Below, piece by piece: positions 17,678 through 28,665 of a DNA stretch of 64,000 bases. The notes under the pieces were generated by a model, which saw only the letters and a list, made by a program, of their open reading frames with translations, did not search any database and was not told the DNA's origin. The DNA comes from Heliopora coerulea (Eukaryota > Cnidaria > Anthozoa > Scleralcyonacea > Helioporidae), in the NCBI GenBank assembly GCA_030142905.1, contig JASJOG010000080.1:529001-593000 (forward strand), given 5' to 3'. Within the stretch, counting starts at the first letter, position 1, and every line of letters starts with the position of its first letter. Both the position numbers and the translations under genes were made by a program.

Positions 17678-17704
17678 TCGTATGATCAAAATCTGACAAG
17701 TATT

Positions 17705-18184
17705 TGTTGGTGATGGTAGATCGTCCACTTTCGTGTAGTCTTGAGAAACACTGTTGGTGACTGAAGTTTTGACGGCCTCAACAACGGCCTGCTTCAGAGT
17801 CGAAAAAAAGGACTAGTCGGGAACAGTCAGCCTATTTATGTAACTGGTTCATTATGTCATACGTGTGGGTGGTACAGCACAAACTACAAACAACGGCTTA
17901 CATTAGAAAGCTGGTTCGCCAACTTGGAACTAGAACCATTAAACCAATCACAGCAGTTACCAGCACCTTATATCAACTCCAACAATGCCAATGACGCACA
18001 CCCACAAACCACAAACCTCCCACAACAGCCAACACTCATGACATAATGAACCAGTCACATAAATAGGCTGACTATTCCTGACTACTCCTCTTTTTCCACT
18101 CTGAAGTCTGCGATCGTCAAAACGTGAATCACCAACAGTATCTCTCAACACTACACTAACCTGGACGATCTACCATCACCAACA
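17705..18184. mobile_element. Foldback (long inverted repeat) element
   Basis: The left arm (17705 to about 17870) reappears inverted in the right arm (about 18005-18184). The outermost 20 or so bases match best (TGTTGGTGATGGTAGATCGT and its complement). The arms share further blocks such as CAGCCTATTTATGTAACTGG. The centre is A/C-rich and non-coding. No clear target duplication is seen. It starts only 27 bp after the hAT end. Confidence 0.75.
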
Positions 18185-19629
18185 TGTACCGATTCTCCCG
18201 GAGTCAAACCATTTACTTTATTCTGACGAGTATTTGAACTCCGCCATTTACTGTAACACTCGCATTTTGGAGTTCGATGGTCATAAATGGTCATAATGCA
18301 TTTCACAATCTGGAAAAGGCTCAAGCAGTTTTGCCTTTGCAAATCGCGACCGCATTTTTGATGACTTTAAACGTTTCTGTTTTCGTCATAATTTCGTTTG
18401 TACATTCAGGAAGAGCTTTCCCGAGTGTTTGATAATAACTACGAGTAAAAAGTAATCGACATATAACATGGAGTTAAGCAAAACTCCACCGGTCAACACT
18501 CCAGTATTCAATGCAGCGACGTACTAAAGTACATGGCTGCTCATATCTGTACATACTCAATACTTCTATGTGGATAATTCATGAATGCTCAAAGAATATT
18601 TAACAATCAAAAATTATTGCTCGTGCCCAGGTAGAAATAGTAAGTAAACGTTCCCCCATGCTTGATATCTGCCAAGGGAAACCTCTTCAATGCACGTAGG
18701 TAATGTAAACAACGTATAAAAAGCCCAAACATTGAAAAACTGCCGAAACTGACAAACCTAATTCTATACCCTGTCCTAACCCAAATCCAGACCCAAACCC
18801 TATCCCTAACCCTAATGCCATTCCTATACACATTCCTAATCTTAATCCTTATCCTAATCCTAAATCTTAACTATAATTCTAACCCCAAACCCTAGTTACA
18901 GCATCGTACCAACATGTATTATCTAACCGCCAACTTAGGATGTTGATGACTTACCGCCCTTTGAACCGGATCTAAATACTTGAATTCTAACTTGACTATT
19001 TTTACTTTCATTTTATTACACATTGGGATAATTTTTTTGGTATATCATCTTATATCCAGAGATTGGATTGTTTGTCCACCCCTGCATACAAGAATAGTCC
19101 CCAAAGGGTTTTAACAGGATCGTCTTGACTCTACCTATGATGTTTTGGTTTGCCCGTGTCTTTGAGAACGTGAAGTTAGGAGATTAGTCTAGGAGAATGT
19201 GAGGCAAGGGCGTGGTTAAAGTTATCAGATGTGATCAATATAAGGAGGAAGGAGATAGGAGGCAAGCATTGGGATTTTTCTGCTCTCAAGTTAAGCAATT
19301 TTCCACCATTTAGTATTTTACTTTTCCACAGTGTTTACTCTGTCTAAGAACAGACACTTCAGGGGCGAATACAGATATTTTAGAAATGAGGGAAGGCAAA
19401 AATTATTTTTACAAATTCATGCCCCAATGTGGCGTTTTAGTAGAAGATTTTTTATGCTAAACTCGTTTCCGGTGTTCTTTGAACTTGAATTTCTTCTACT
19501 CACTTTTTCTTTTCTCTGCTGTTTGTTTTAATTCTCTTTCAAAACTTATCATCAATCTTCTTGGTTGTCAACATGATCAATGTTTGTGTTTTGTAATCGA
19601 GCGAAAAGTCACAAGTCACAACTAATCAA
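18185..19629. other. No gene recognised; degenerate CCTAAC-type repeats
   Basis: No supported reading frame. 18775-18895 is a run of imperfect CCTAACCC/ATCCTAAT units, a degenerate low-complexity satellite rather than a true telomere. The rest looks like unique or very old repeat sequence. Confidence 0.5.
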
Positions 19630-19632
19630 CAA

Positions 19633-19672
19633 AAAGCAAGGCTCGCGTCCGGTGCTCTACCACTTGAGTCCG
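19633..19672 (-). repeat. tRNA-like A-box fragment, possible SINE head
   Basis: Read on the minus strand, ACTCAAGTGGTAGAGCACC resembles the 5' half of a tRNA with the RNA polymerase III A box. No B box follows at the right distance, so it is at best a SINE fragment. Confidence 0.3.
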
Positions 19673-19699
19673 TCCCCACACATTAACTCAGCAAAGGGA

Positions 19700-20820
19700 G
19701 ATATCGGTGTGGTTAAGGGTTAAAACACAAACTGCCTTGGCTTGTGATTTTCGAGATAATAAAAATAACGTCTAAATTAAAGTACCTTATATCTTGAAAC
19801 CATCGCCTACACCGTTGTCAGCACAGATAAAAGTCTCATCTTATATAATACATATTCTTGTGTGTTCAGAGAAGTCTAAAAATTTCCAAAAACCAATAAT
19901 ACAATAAACCTCAACTGTTAACCAATGAATCTGGTCGTATACGACCATATGTTTTTTGTTTGGGTTTTCATCCATAACAAATTGACAAATCAGGTCACCA
20001 AGCACAATTTCCAGCTCGTGAGTTATAATATTTTCTATGAAATAACAAAACAAGCCAGCCAAAGCAGCCCCAGTCTCTGCTCCTCTACCCCACCCTGTAC
20101 AAGCAGACAGTACGTTCACGGGAGCAGAGTCTCTGCAGAATCCCTGCCGCACAGGTCCACCAGCAAGAGGGTCCCAAGATTATGGGTGGGTTACTTTTTG
20201 CTATATTCTCGCAGAACAGTCCTGTTTCCTTTCATGTGGCACACGTCTGTCGGTTTTCAATGACGATACCACGCAGAATTGCATACAAAATGAGTTGACC
20301 TTAAACATCTCAAAAATAATCCGTCGCTCAAGAGTTAACAAGTAGCCAAAAGAACTGGACATGGCATTCATTTCACCTCACTTTTTTTAGCTGACTTTCT
20401 GCAAATTTTGGCAACTAAATTACCTCAATCATTCTCGTTCTTGTGAAAAAATTCTCTTCAACTATCACCACAAAAACAAGGCGAGTTAGGCTAATTTAAA
20501 TGTATTTATTATTTTATAATAAAAGAAGTTAACCATAAGCAGTGTCAGTGGTTGCGATGATACAGGATGTGACGAAGGATGCACACGGGCTGGGGGACTG
20601 GGGTCTTCGTACATAACTTGCTTTGCAAAGGCTCGTTGGACCTAGTGTCGTTGCTCATCAGTAGCGTTCATGCCGAGGATATCTAGAAATAGTCAAGCCA
20701 CATCATCGATAAGCGATATCATGTTGTTTATACGCATGCTCGAGGCGATCAGAAGGTTACGGCGATAAGAAGGTTACGGTTTGGTCAACAACGTACCAGT
20801 CTCCGAGCTTGCACACGACT
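19700..20820. other. No gene recognised
   Basis: No frame here has recognisable domains or neighbours that support it. Composition is average for the window. I see no repeat structure. Confidence 0.4.
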
Positions 20821-20824
20821 TTCT

Positions 20825-20867
<43 letters not shown>

Positions 20868-20915
20868 CTACAGACGGAACCATTTCGGGCCTATTGGGCC
20901 TTATCAGTGTAGTAT

Positions 20916-20958
<43 letters not shown>
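20821..20958 (-). mobile_element. Penelope-like element end between two TA microsatellites
   Basis: Two (TA)n tracts (about 20823-20866 and 20921-20958) enclose a segment of about 54 bp. On the minus strand it reads CTGATAAGGCCC, a short loop, GGCCCGAAATGG. The CTGATRA...GAAA layout with a GGCC/GGCC stem is the hammerhead-like core known from Penelope-like retroelement ends. A related core is at 33493-33540. Confidence 0.5.
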
Positions 20959-20962
<4 letters not shown>

Positions 20963-21019
20963 GATAGATACGCAATCCGAAAATTTTTCTCGCTAGTCAC
21001 CACGCGTGTAAAAGGACTC

Positions 21020-22774
21020 CACGCACGTCAAGATTAGTACCCTCACACCGAGCTTCGCGCGGTGGGCGAGGGAACAAACTACTGATCCTTTGCATGTCGC
21101 CGCAATTCGCCAGGAACTCCTGGTTGAATTACGACTTGTCACTTCGTCGGGAGTTGGCAGCTCGAAAATTGACTGACTGGTCCCGCATGAACACGGAATT
21201 ATTAAATTACCACATTGCGTTTGTGGCCTGCGATTCAGCGACGTCGCTACCAGAAGCCATAGGAACTCGGTCTTCATCCATCCTGTGTCACTCATGGAAC
21301 GCTGGTCGTTGTTCCAGTTCCTCTTATGAGTGTTATGACATGCCAGGCTGTTTAGGGGGCCACCGTAACTCGGTATACCATGCTCGCCCCTTTGACAACC
21401 CACCTGAATCTTCCACGCGCTCACAGGGACAACCATCTTGAAAACGGTCACGGGATCACTGACGGAATTACCCTTCATCTAGGAGGTACGCTTAGGCTCA
21501 CACTGGCGTCCGAGTCACGGCACCGTTATTACTCATCCACTTATTCGACAGACGACTAAATGATCGGTTAACAAAGCGCTCTTTCTCAACTTTAATCTCG
21601 GGGTTTGTTGTCTCCACACGCGTTGCAAATTGCAGATCACGGTCGCCTGTTAGGTATGCGCTGGCGCAGTCGATTCTACGTTGACCTTATTCTCCTGTTT
21701 GGCCTGCGATCTGCCCCCTTTATTATTGATTCGGTCGCCGAAATGGTTGAGTGGATATTGCGTAACAACTACTCTCTCGGTTATCTATTCCACCATTTGG
21801 ATGACTTCCTAACGTTAGGTGCCGGTAGCAGTTCCGAGTGCGCAAACAACGTTGCTATCGCTCGCATTGTCTTCTTTCGCCTGGATTTGCCGCTACACTC
21901 GAACAAATGCAAAGGTCGTACAACTTGCCTCGTCTTTCCGGGTATTGAACTGAATTCGGTAGCGGAGGTCGCTCGCCTTCCCGACCATACGCTTGCGGTG
22001 ACCCTCTCGTTACTCCACCAGTGGGCTACCAAGCGATGATCCACTCGCAAAGAATTGGAGTCATTGATTGGCATACTTCACCATGACTGCAACATCATCC
22101 CCTCTGGTCGCGCCTTCTTAAAGCGTATGATCAACCTGCTCTGCACATTTCGATCTCCAGACTATCCGATATGCCTTAACGCAGCGTTTCGTTGCGACCT
22201 AGCGTAGTCGCAAGACTTCTTTCGGTCGTGGGACGGCGTCGGCTATTTCCGCATGCACTTAATTTCTTCTCTTTCCGACCTCTTCGTGGCATCCGATGCC
22301 GTCGGCTAAACGGGTTTCGGCGCAAATTGGCGCATGGCGTGGTTTGCAGGAATGTGGGTCGAGGCGTTGGCATCTTCCTCCATAGTCGACAAGGAGCTTT
22401 TTCGCATAGCAGTTGCTGCACACGTGTGGGGTGAGCGGTGGGTGCGACTAAAGGTGGAGTTTCTCTGTGATAATGCGGCTGTCGATGATGTCCTCAACTC
22501 CTGTTCATCTCGCGATAACGCTATCATCCACTTGGTGAGGCGACTTACCCGTGTTACGTGCCAACATCATTTTTCTTTTCCGCAAGGCATGTTCCCGGTT
22601 ACTGCAACGCCTCAGCTAACGCTTTATCACGTTCTCATTTTCTGGAATTCCACCGTTTGGTGCCTATATCAGACCCCCGCCCTACATCGGTACTTCAACG
22701 ATTGCTCAGACTTGTGCCCCCCTCAGCTGGTCTCGCAATTCTTTGGCTTCCTTGTTAAAGGTCTTGCCGGGTGA
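21020..22774 (+). mobile_element. Decayed DIRS-like retroelement (gag, RT, RNase H)
   Basis: Three frames carry remnants in the expected order. 21094-21441 ends in a Cys/His gag motif ('S-W-N-A-G-R-C' then 'C-L-G-G-H'). 21605-22039 is reverse transcriptase of DIRS type ('W-R-S-R-F-Y-V-D-L-I-L-L-F-G-L-R-S-A' then 'H-H-L-D-D-F-L'; the catalytic Y/V-x-D-D box appears as H-L-D-D). 22334-22774 is RNase-H-like ('D-K-E-L-F-R-I-A-V-A-A' then 'F-L-C-D-N') and the following 'H-V-P-G-Y-C-N-A-S-A-N-A-L-S' is in a neighbouring frame. Several frameshifts separate them. A tyrosine recombinase was not found. Codon use is more GC-rich than the surroundings. Confidence 0.75.
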
Positions 22775-23427
22775 GACTTCATTATACCAACTAATTCATT
22801 TTTGTTGGTCCTTTCCCCATTGCCACACTAGTGGGTTCCTTAGTGATCACTATGTAACTTATGGTCTTTGAATGAACCGCTAACAGCTGAAAAGTTTTCT
22901 CAAACACGAGACGGAGAGAATTTGACCAATGATCAAACACACAGAAGAGCCATTGAAAAATGACATGAAACTGAATTTTTTTAGTTGTTGTTCATAGTCT
23001 TTGATTGAAGGGTATAACATTCTTTCGATTGTTTGGTATACCTACCTAAACAAACCAACATTGGCATAAATGTTGGACAAAAATGGCATAAAATGCCCTG
23101 GTCAGGTAATCGAAAATGTCCAGCGCACCGATTTCTATTGGTCCAATTTCAACAGCCTCTCTCTTTTGGGTTCGTCTTGTTCACAGTAATATGTGATGGA
23201 GTATCGCACTTACGTGGGTACGTAGGGGCAGCTAACCCTCTGTCCGGTGCCTAAGGGACACGTGGAGCCAGCCATGTGCCCCACCAAACGTCAGACCATT
23301 TTATTAATATCTTGTTTGAGCACTAAACCACATAATATTCGAAAATGATGAACTCCAGAGCTGTTTTTCTTTCCCTTTTATAGTTTGGACCTCTATTTCC
23401 CAAAATAGTATTAATTTGTTGGTCTCT
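22775..23427. other. No gene recognised; may hold 3' part of the DIRS remnant
   Basis: No domain is visible. A short GC-rich patch near 23210-23280 could belong to the preceding retroelement. Confidence 0.3.
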
Positions 23428-23520
23428 TTAACTCTTTCCCAGAGAGAGCTCTCACTCGACGAACAAAGTCGTCTGACGTTAGCCTGAAAATCGTCGAAAA
23501 GAACTGTCAGAAAATCTAGT
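23428..23520. mobile_element. Fragment of a TTAACTCTTT-type MITE
   Basis: The sequence begins TTAACTCTTTCCCAGAG and contains CGACGAACAAAGTCGTCTGACGTTAG-like blocks. These resemble the end of the complete MITE at 43542-43741, which also begins TTAACTCTTT and carries GACGAGTAAA and GTTAGCC blocks. The other end is not evident here. Confidence 0.45.
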
Positions 23521-23734
23521 GCAAGCTCCCCTGGAAACCAATAGCATGGACCCCCGTTCTCATCCTGCTTTGGACGTAAAACTGTTGAGAACTGCTGCGA
23601 AAAAGAATGATTACTCGTCAGCAGATATCATTTTATTTGTTTTAGTTAGATGTTCCAACGACAAGTAGTTAAATATTGATGTGTGTCCTTCTATCAGTCA
23701 CTTTTCATGTTAATTCAAAACTTATTCCTAATGT

Positions 23735-24004
23735 TGGGGGTGCACTAGTTGGCACAGTGTTAGTGCATGTGTCTCTCACCACTGTGACCTGATTTTGATC
23801 CCGGCTCCGTGCAGTTTACTGATCAAAATTACCTTGGTCAGATGTGAGAAGAGTGTTGGCCAGTTTGAATCTTACAAACAGCATAGGTTTTCACCGAGTA
23901 CTCCGGTTTCCTTCTGTAGTAACACTGGACCCATGGAGGACCACTAGCTAGGACAACTAAGTAAACTGATTGGGTTGTTCAATACAAATAAACTTTACTT
24001 ACTA
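23735..24004 (+). mobile_element. tRNA-derived SINE
   Basis: An A-box-like segment (TAGTTGGCACAGTG, about 23746) and a B-box-like segment (GATTTTGATCCCGG, about 23792) lie at tRNA-like spacing. A central domain with CCGAGTACTCCGGTTTCC, common in coral and sea anemone SINEs, follows, and the element ends in an AATAAACTTTACTTACT tail. It is non-coding and presumably transcribed by RNA polymerase III and moved by a LINE. Confidence 0.65.
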
Positions 24005-25324
24005 ACTCACTTAAACATTCATTAGTGCTTAATCATGTCAGTGAAAACAAAACATGTAGTTCACAACAGAAATAGAAAGAGTCGGATATCTACGTACTTC
24101 CATAAACTGAAATGTCTAATCACATGTGCCGGTTAGCCACTGCTAGTGATGATCACTCGAGCGTCAATCTGTCTTCGGTTGAACTCTGCCGAAACTATTA
24201 ATCCTGGCTCACTGGCACGATGAAAGCAGAAGAGCAACGCACAAGTAAAATTCACGGGGGATCTGGCGCAAATCAAAAGAAAGCTCAAGCGAGAGACAAA
24301 AGAAACTTTGCTTTCTATTTTCTGTGGTTATTATACTTGCACTAGTGGTTTTGTTTATACCGTGTGTTGGTGATAATGACGTTTGCTCTCAGGAATACCT
24401 ACTCTGTCCTATCTGTTTTTTTTGAACTTCTTATGCGCTTGCGCTTGGTTCACTCGTGTGACCAGACTTTAGATCAACGTCAGGGTATTCTAAAGGCATC
24501 ATCAGACTTCTTATTCCTGCTATTTTCAACCGCACTCTGCATGACATAAGCTGATAAGAAATTATTTGATAACAAAAATCATCGTCCATGAAGTAGTAAT
24601 CGCAATGTGTCAATTATCAAAAACTATTTTCTGTTTGCGTTTTCTTATAAATATGGAAAATACAGTCGTAAAAAGAACGTACTCTAACACATGTCGTTAA
24701 GTAAAACAGTCACAGACTAAAAAGGCATTCCAAAACATTCAACAGTGTCCCACAAACAGTTTTTGCAACTCCTAATTTTTGGGTTAGAAGGAAACCATCA
24801 ACGTCTCTACAATATTGTATTATCAGAAATGTCGTGACAAGAAACTGCATGAACAAAGAACTGTTCTACAAAAATACAAAGACCTTTGTGTGATCACTTA
24901 ACTTTGACAATATACACCATCATTGAAAAAGCAACTTTACGGCACAATATCAATTCCCTCAATCAAACAATTTAACCTGTCAAGATCCAATGTCAAATTT
25001 ACTCAAACATTATCCCAAAAACGAAATAAAAAATTTTACTCAGTCATTCGTCACTCTATCCTCGCCCACACTCTCTCTTTCTTTGTCCTTCATAAACGTC
25101 ATAAGGCAGATCATCTCCTTAACACGAATGTCAATGTCTCCAATATTTGGTGTCTTTTGCGTTCTTGCGAACTTGCAGTGCTTCAATTTGCATACAAATA
25201 AGTTCACACATATTCAAATATTCATGCTCTTTCATATCAATACATACTAAACAAAGCTGCGTGATTGTAAGGATTTGACTTTTGTGACCTCCCCTATTTT
25301 CTCTTGGTAAATAAAACTCTCCAG
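24005..25324. other. No gene recognised
   Basis: No frame with recognisable domains and no clear repeat boundary is visible. Confidence 0.4.
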
Positions 25325-25615
25325 CACAGCACAAGCGATTTTTCTCATACTTTGGCGACGCAACAATTTTTCAAAAGTGTGGAAACCACCAATACGATCG
25401 AAAATTACACTCTGAATCAGCGATACCCAATCTTGCGTCAAAAGCACCAATCTGGCCTGAAGACCTTTCGTGCAACGAACAAATCGGCTACCATTGGTCC
25501 GTTACAACTCAATAGACCACTTGTATTCATATGGAAAACAACCCATTTGGTGGAAAACTTGGAAGTTCCAACGTTCAACAGATGGAATAATTCATGTAAA
25601 TCCTTTTGTTTGTGA
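25325..25615 (+). repeat. Unknown interspersed repeat, copy A
   Basis: About 290 bp that recur, in the same orientation and with many substitutions, at 28385-28665. Shared blocks include 'GATCGAAAATT', 'CACTCTGAATCAGC' and 'GAATAATTCATGTAAAT'. No reading frame is shared between the copies, so this looks like a non-autonomous element or an old segmental duplication. Confidence 0.7.
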
Positions 25616-27540
25616 GTATAAAAAAAATTCATAAAAAAATTCTCCACTTTCGAAAGCTGTCTTAAAAAGTTCGAGTGCATTGACATGCCACCAATTGGCT
25701 TGTGAATTATCTATAAACCATTCAACGATGTTTTTTTGGAGATATCTGCGTTCAAAGCATAAAGTCAAAATAATAACCAGATTTTTCTGCATCATCAGAC
25801 AATGGTGTTGTCTTTAGACGATGTAATGTATCACACGATGAGAGAGAGATGTATTCCGATAATATGTATAACATTTAATGTTTCTTAATATTGTTCCACT
25901 ACACGGTGAAAGCTTGGACTAACTGTATTTTTCTGTCGTTCTGCCATTGGGGCTATTATAGGTGATGTTGTTTCCCTATCAAATACCATAGATAGATGAC
26001 TTATATAGCAGTTCTTAGATACTTTCCAGTACCAACTTTCAAATGCAATTTCGCTTCATCTTCAGTGTGGCTAGTCAGAAGTTTCTCTTTTCAATCCATT
26101 CCTCATCTCAGCTTTCAAAATGCTCTTTGCGCTGCGTGTACGGGCGTAAATTTATGTAAAAAAGCTGGGGAGGATGTTTCTTAAAAACAATTACTGCTTG
26201 ATTTCAAAAATAATTAGTGCTTGCGTGGTAAGAATTAAGTCCTAAGCGTAGGAAACCCGGTATTAGTGTGAGGCCATAAGAATAGAATAAAACAAAGCCA
26301 AATAATTGAATTCTTTCCATGTTTTAATGAACTTTGGATTGATTACTATGTCAATCTATTACCTTATTAAAAGGCAAACACATGCAATATTTAATGAGTC
26401 AATAAGTAACACAATGAATGAAAGCCTTCCCCCCGCAGGAGCTATCGTTTCTTGTTGTCTCTGAAGACATATCCTGCAGGCCGAGTGTAGCGGTCAATGC
26501 AAGTATTATGGATCATCGGTGGCGAGACGGTTCGAATCCTTGACGAAATAGTTTTTATTTATTTTATTTTCTTTCCACTCAAATTTTTATTTCACTTTGT
26601 AGAGTTTGATTTTCTTCGAGCTTTCGTAAAGTGAAAAGTTAGAATATAGTGGGTCAAATTAGAGTATAAGTGAAAAGGTAAATCCGCTACTGAGACGGTT
26701 AGGTTAGGGTTTTGGTTTGGGTTAATTGACCTGGGCAATCCGTCGTTGAATTTAAGTCAAGAAAAGAAAAAAGGTAAAAGATTTTTACCGTATGTTTTGT
26801 TGATGTAACTTTACGGAGTTACGGCACGGAAGGTACACTTGGCGAAGGCGAGAAAATTAGGATGGCAAAGACCGTTTGGGAAGGCAAAGCCCGTTATCGA
26901 AAGAGAAGACTGCGACGGTGCATGGAAGACAGTCACACTGACGTATCTTGTAACTGGCTGATGTGTAATTACTGACGAAGTAACCAACAGAAAACAAGGC
27001 AGGGCAAATATAATATTTGAATAAATCTATAAGAATATTAGATAAGATACTCTCAAGTTACTTCGAAATTCTGACTTTCAAAAATTGGGGGATGATAACA
27101 GTCGTCATCCCCCTTTGTCTAAAAGCTGGGGAGATGCATCTCCTTTATTCCCCCATGATTTACGACACTGTCTGCGTGGTATTTGGATGAATGTAGAGAT
27201 TGACAATTTGAGTAATACTCTTCCGAAAGCTATAATCGATGATAATATTAACTTTTTCTAAATTTATCCGTTTGTTATGAAAGAATTTCTGATTTCAGTT
27301 GAAGTCATGATTAGTCTTTTGATAGCTCGATATAATCATCTGTGTGAGCCAGGTCTACAGATGATCGCAGTAGTTGGCTGACAGAACTGATCGACCCTGA
27401 CCGTTGATCCTGTCGGATTCTTCCGCCCAGCGTCAGAAGCACCTTGCCGTTGACCAATTGAAAGTTCTTCCGCCAGGTGCAACACTGCCATGCTGCTCCC
27501 CATGGCAGAAACCGTTACTATATAACCCATAGCTGGGGCA
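25616..27540. other. No gene recognised; one B-box-like motif
   Basis: Nothing coding is supported. GGTTCGAATCC at about 26530-26540 is a perfect polymerase III B box, with a weak A-box-like string about 45 bp before it. It may be a SINE head or tRNA remnant, since no cloverleaf can be drawn with confidence. Confidence 0.35.
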
Positions 27541-28040
27541 GTGGTTATAGTGCCACCAATCCGCTTTTTGGTAGTCGATTTTAGCGAAAACAGGAGGAAC
27601 CACGTGAAGGTATCGACTTTCCTGGGACTACACCTGGCACACTTGGGCTTCTTAGGCCGGCCTGTAGACGTCCTATTGCAGAGGAGCGGTACACTGCCTG
27701 TTCATCCCTTCTCCCCCAGGAAAGAACACCCGACAAGACAACGGCTATATGGTACGTTACCAACCCTCTCATCAACTATTAGAGAACGACGCCTAAGATT
27801 CGCAGGTCATAGCGGTAGAATCAAAGAAGAACTGGTGAGCAGCGTGCTATTGTGGACACCAAAGCACGGTTATACTAAAGTAGGAAGACCCAGCAAGACA
27901 TACATCCAACAGATTGCACAAGACGCTGGTTGCAAAACAGAAGAACTGAAGTCACTCATGCAAGATCGTGACCAATGGAGAGAACGAGTCAGATTCGTCC
28001 AGGCAAGTCGCCCGACTGGATAGATGTATAGATATAGTTA
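27541..28040 (+). mobile_element. 5'-truncated LINE, C-terminal fragment
   Basis: The frame to 28023 carries the tail of a LINE reverse transcriptase polyprotein: 'L-Y-G-T-L-P', 'R-R-L-R-F-A-G-H', 'L-L-W-T-P-K-H-G', 'G-R-P-S-K-T-Y-I' and 'D-R-D-Q-W-R-E-R-V'. The same motifs close the fuller LINE at 54640-57681. The end is followed by ATAGATGTATAGATATAG, a short tail repeat. The 5' part is missing, as is usual for LINE copies. Confidence 0.75.
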
Positions 28041-28384
28041 TGAAAGAAAAGCTTCAACCCGAAAAACAAAAATTCCTGGTTTGCTCTTGAGAGGTATGTC
28101 TAACTTAAATTGACAGAAGAGATAACACAAAGCGAGAGATTTTGGCACCGAAAAGCTAGCTAACTGGCCTTGAGATAAAAAAAATAAAGATTAGAAGGGG
28201 CTTGTATTCATTTCTAATTGGCATAAATGTTGTGTCGCCAACCCACGAAAAGATGCAATTTATAAGGGGGTTGTACCAATGATAATAGCCAAATTGTCGC
28301 TAAAGATCTAACTCGTGGATTTGCTGCAATTTATTCTTGTATACAATTTTTGACTTGTCACGTCTACTGTGCAAGAGCGGCAAC

Positions 28385-28665
28385 ACAAGCGATTTGTCTT
28401 CATATTTTGGCAACGCAATAATTTTTCAAAAAGTTGAAAATTACCAATGCGATCGAAAATTGCACTCTGAATCAGCAATTACCCAATCTTGTGTCAAAAG
28501 CACCAACCTGGCCTTACAATCTGTCAGGCAACGATCAAATCGGCTACCGTTGGTCCTTTACAACTTCTTAAGACCATTTGTATTCATAAAGCAAAACAGC
28601 CCATCTGCAAGACGACTGGGAAGTTCCGACGTTCAACAGATCGAATAATTCATGTAAATTCTTTG
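28385..28665 (+). repeat. Unknown interspersed repeat, copy B
   Basis: Second copy of the repeat at 25325-25615, same orientation, about 3 kb away. The flanks of the two copies do not align by eye. Confidence 0.7.

Noticed and set aside
18775..18895. Telomere or subtelomere
   Set aside because: The CCTAAC-like units are strongly degenerate and flanked on both sides by ordinary sequence. The same kind of tract occurs inside an intron at 41836.
19841..20263. Opposing frames of about 100 residues as genes
   Set aside because: Neither has a recognisable domain and each is the shadow of the other. The composition alone does not support coding.
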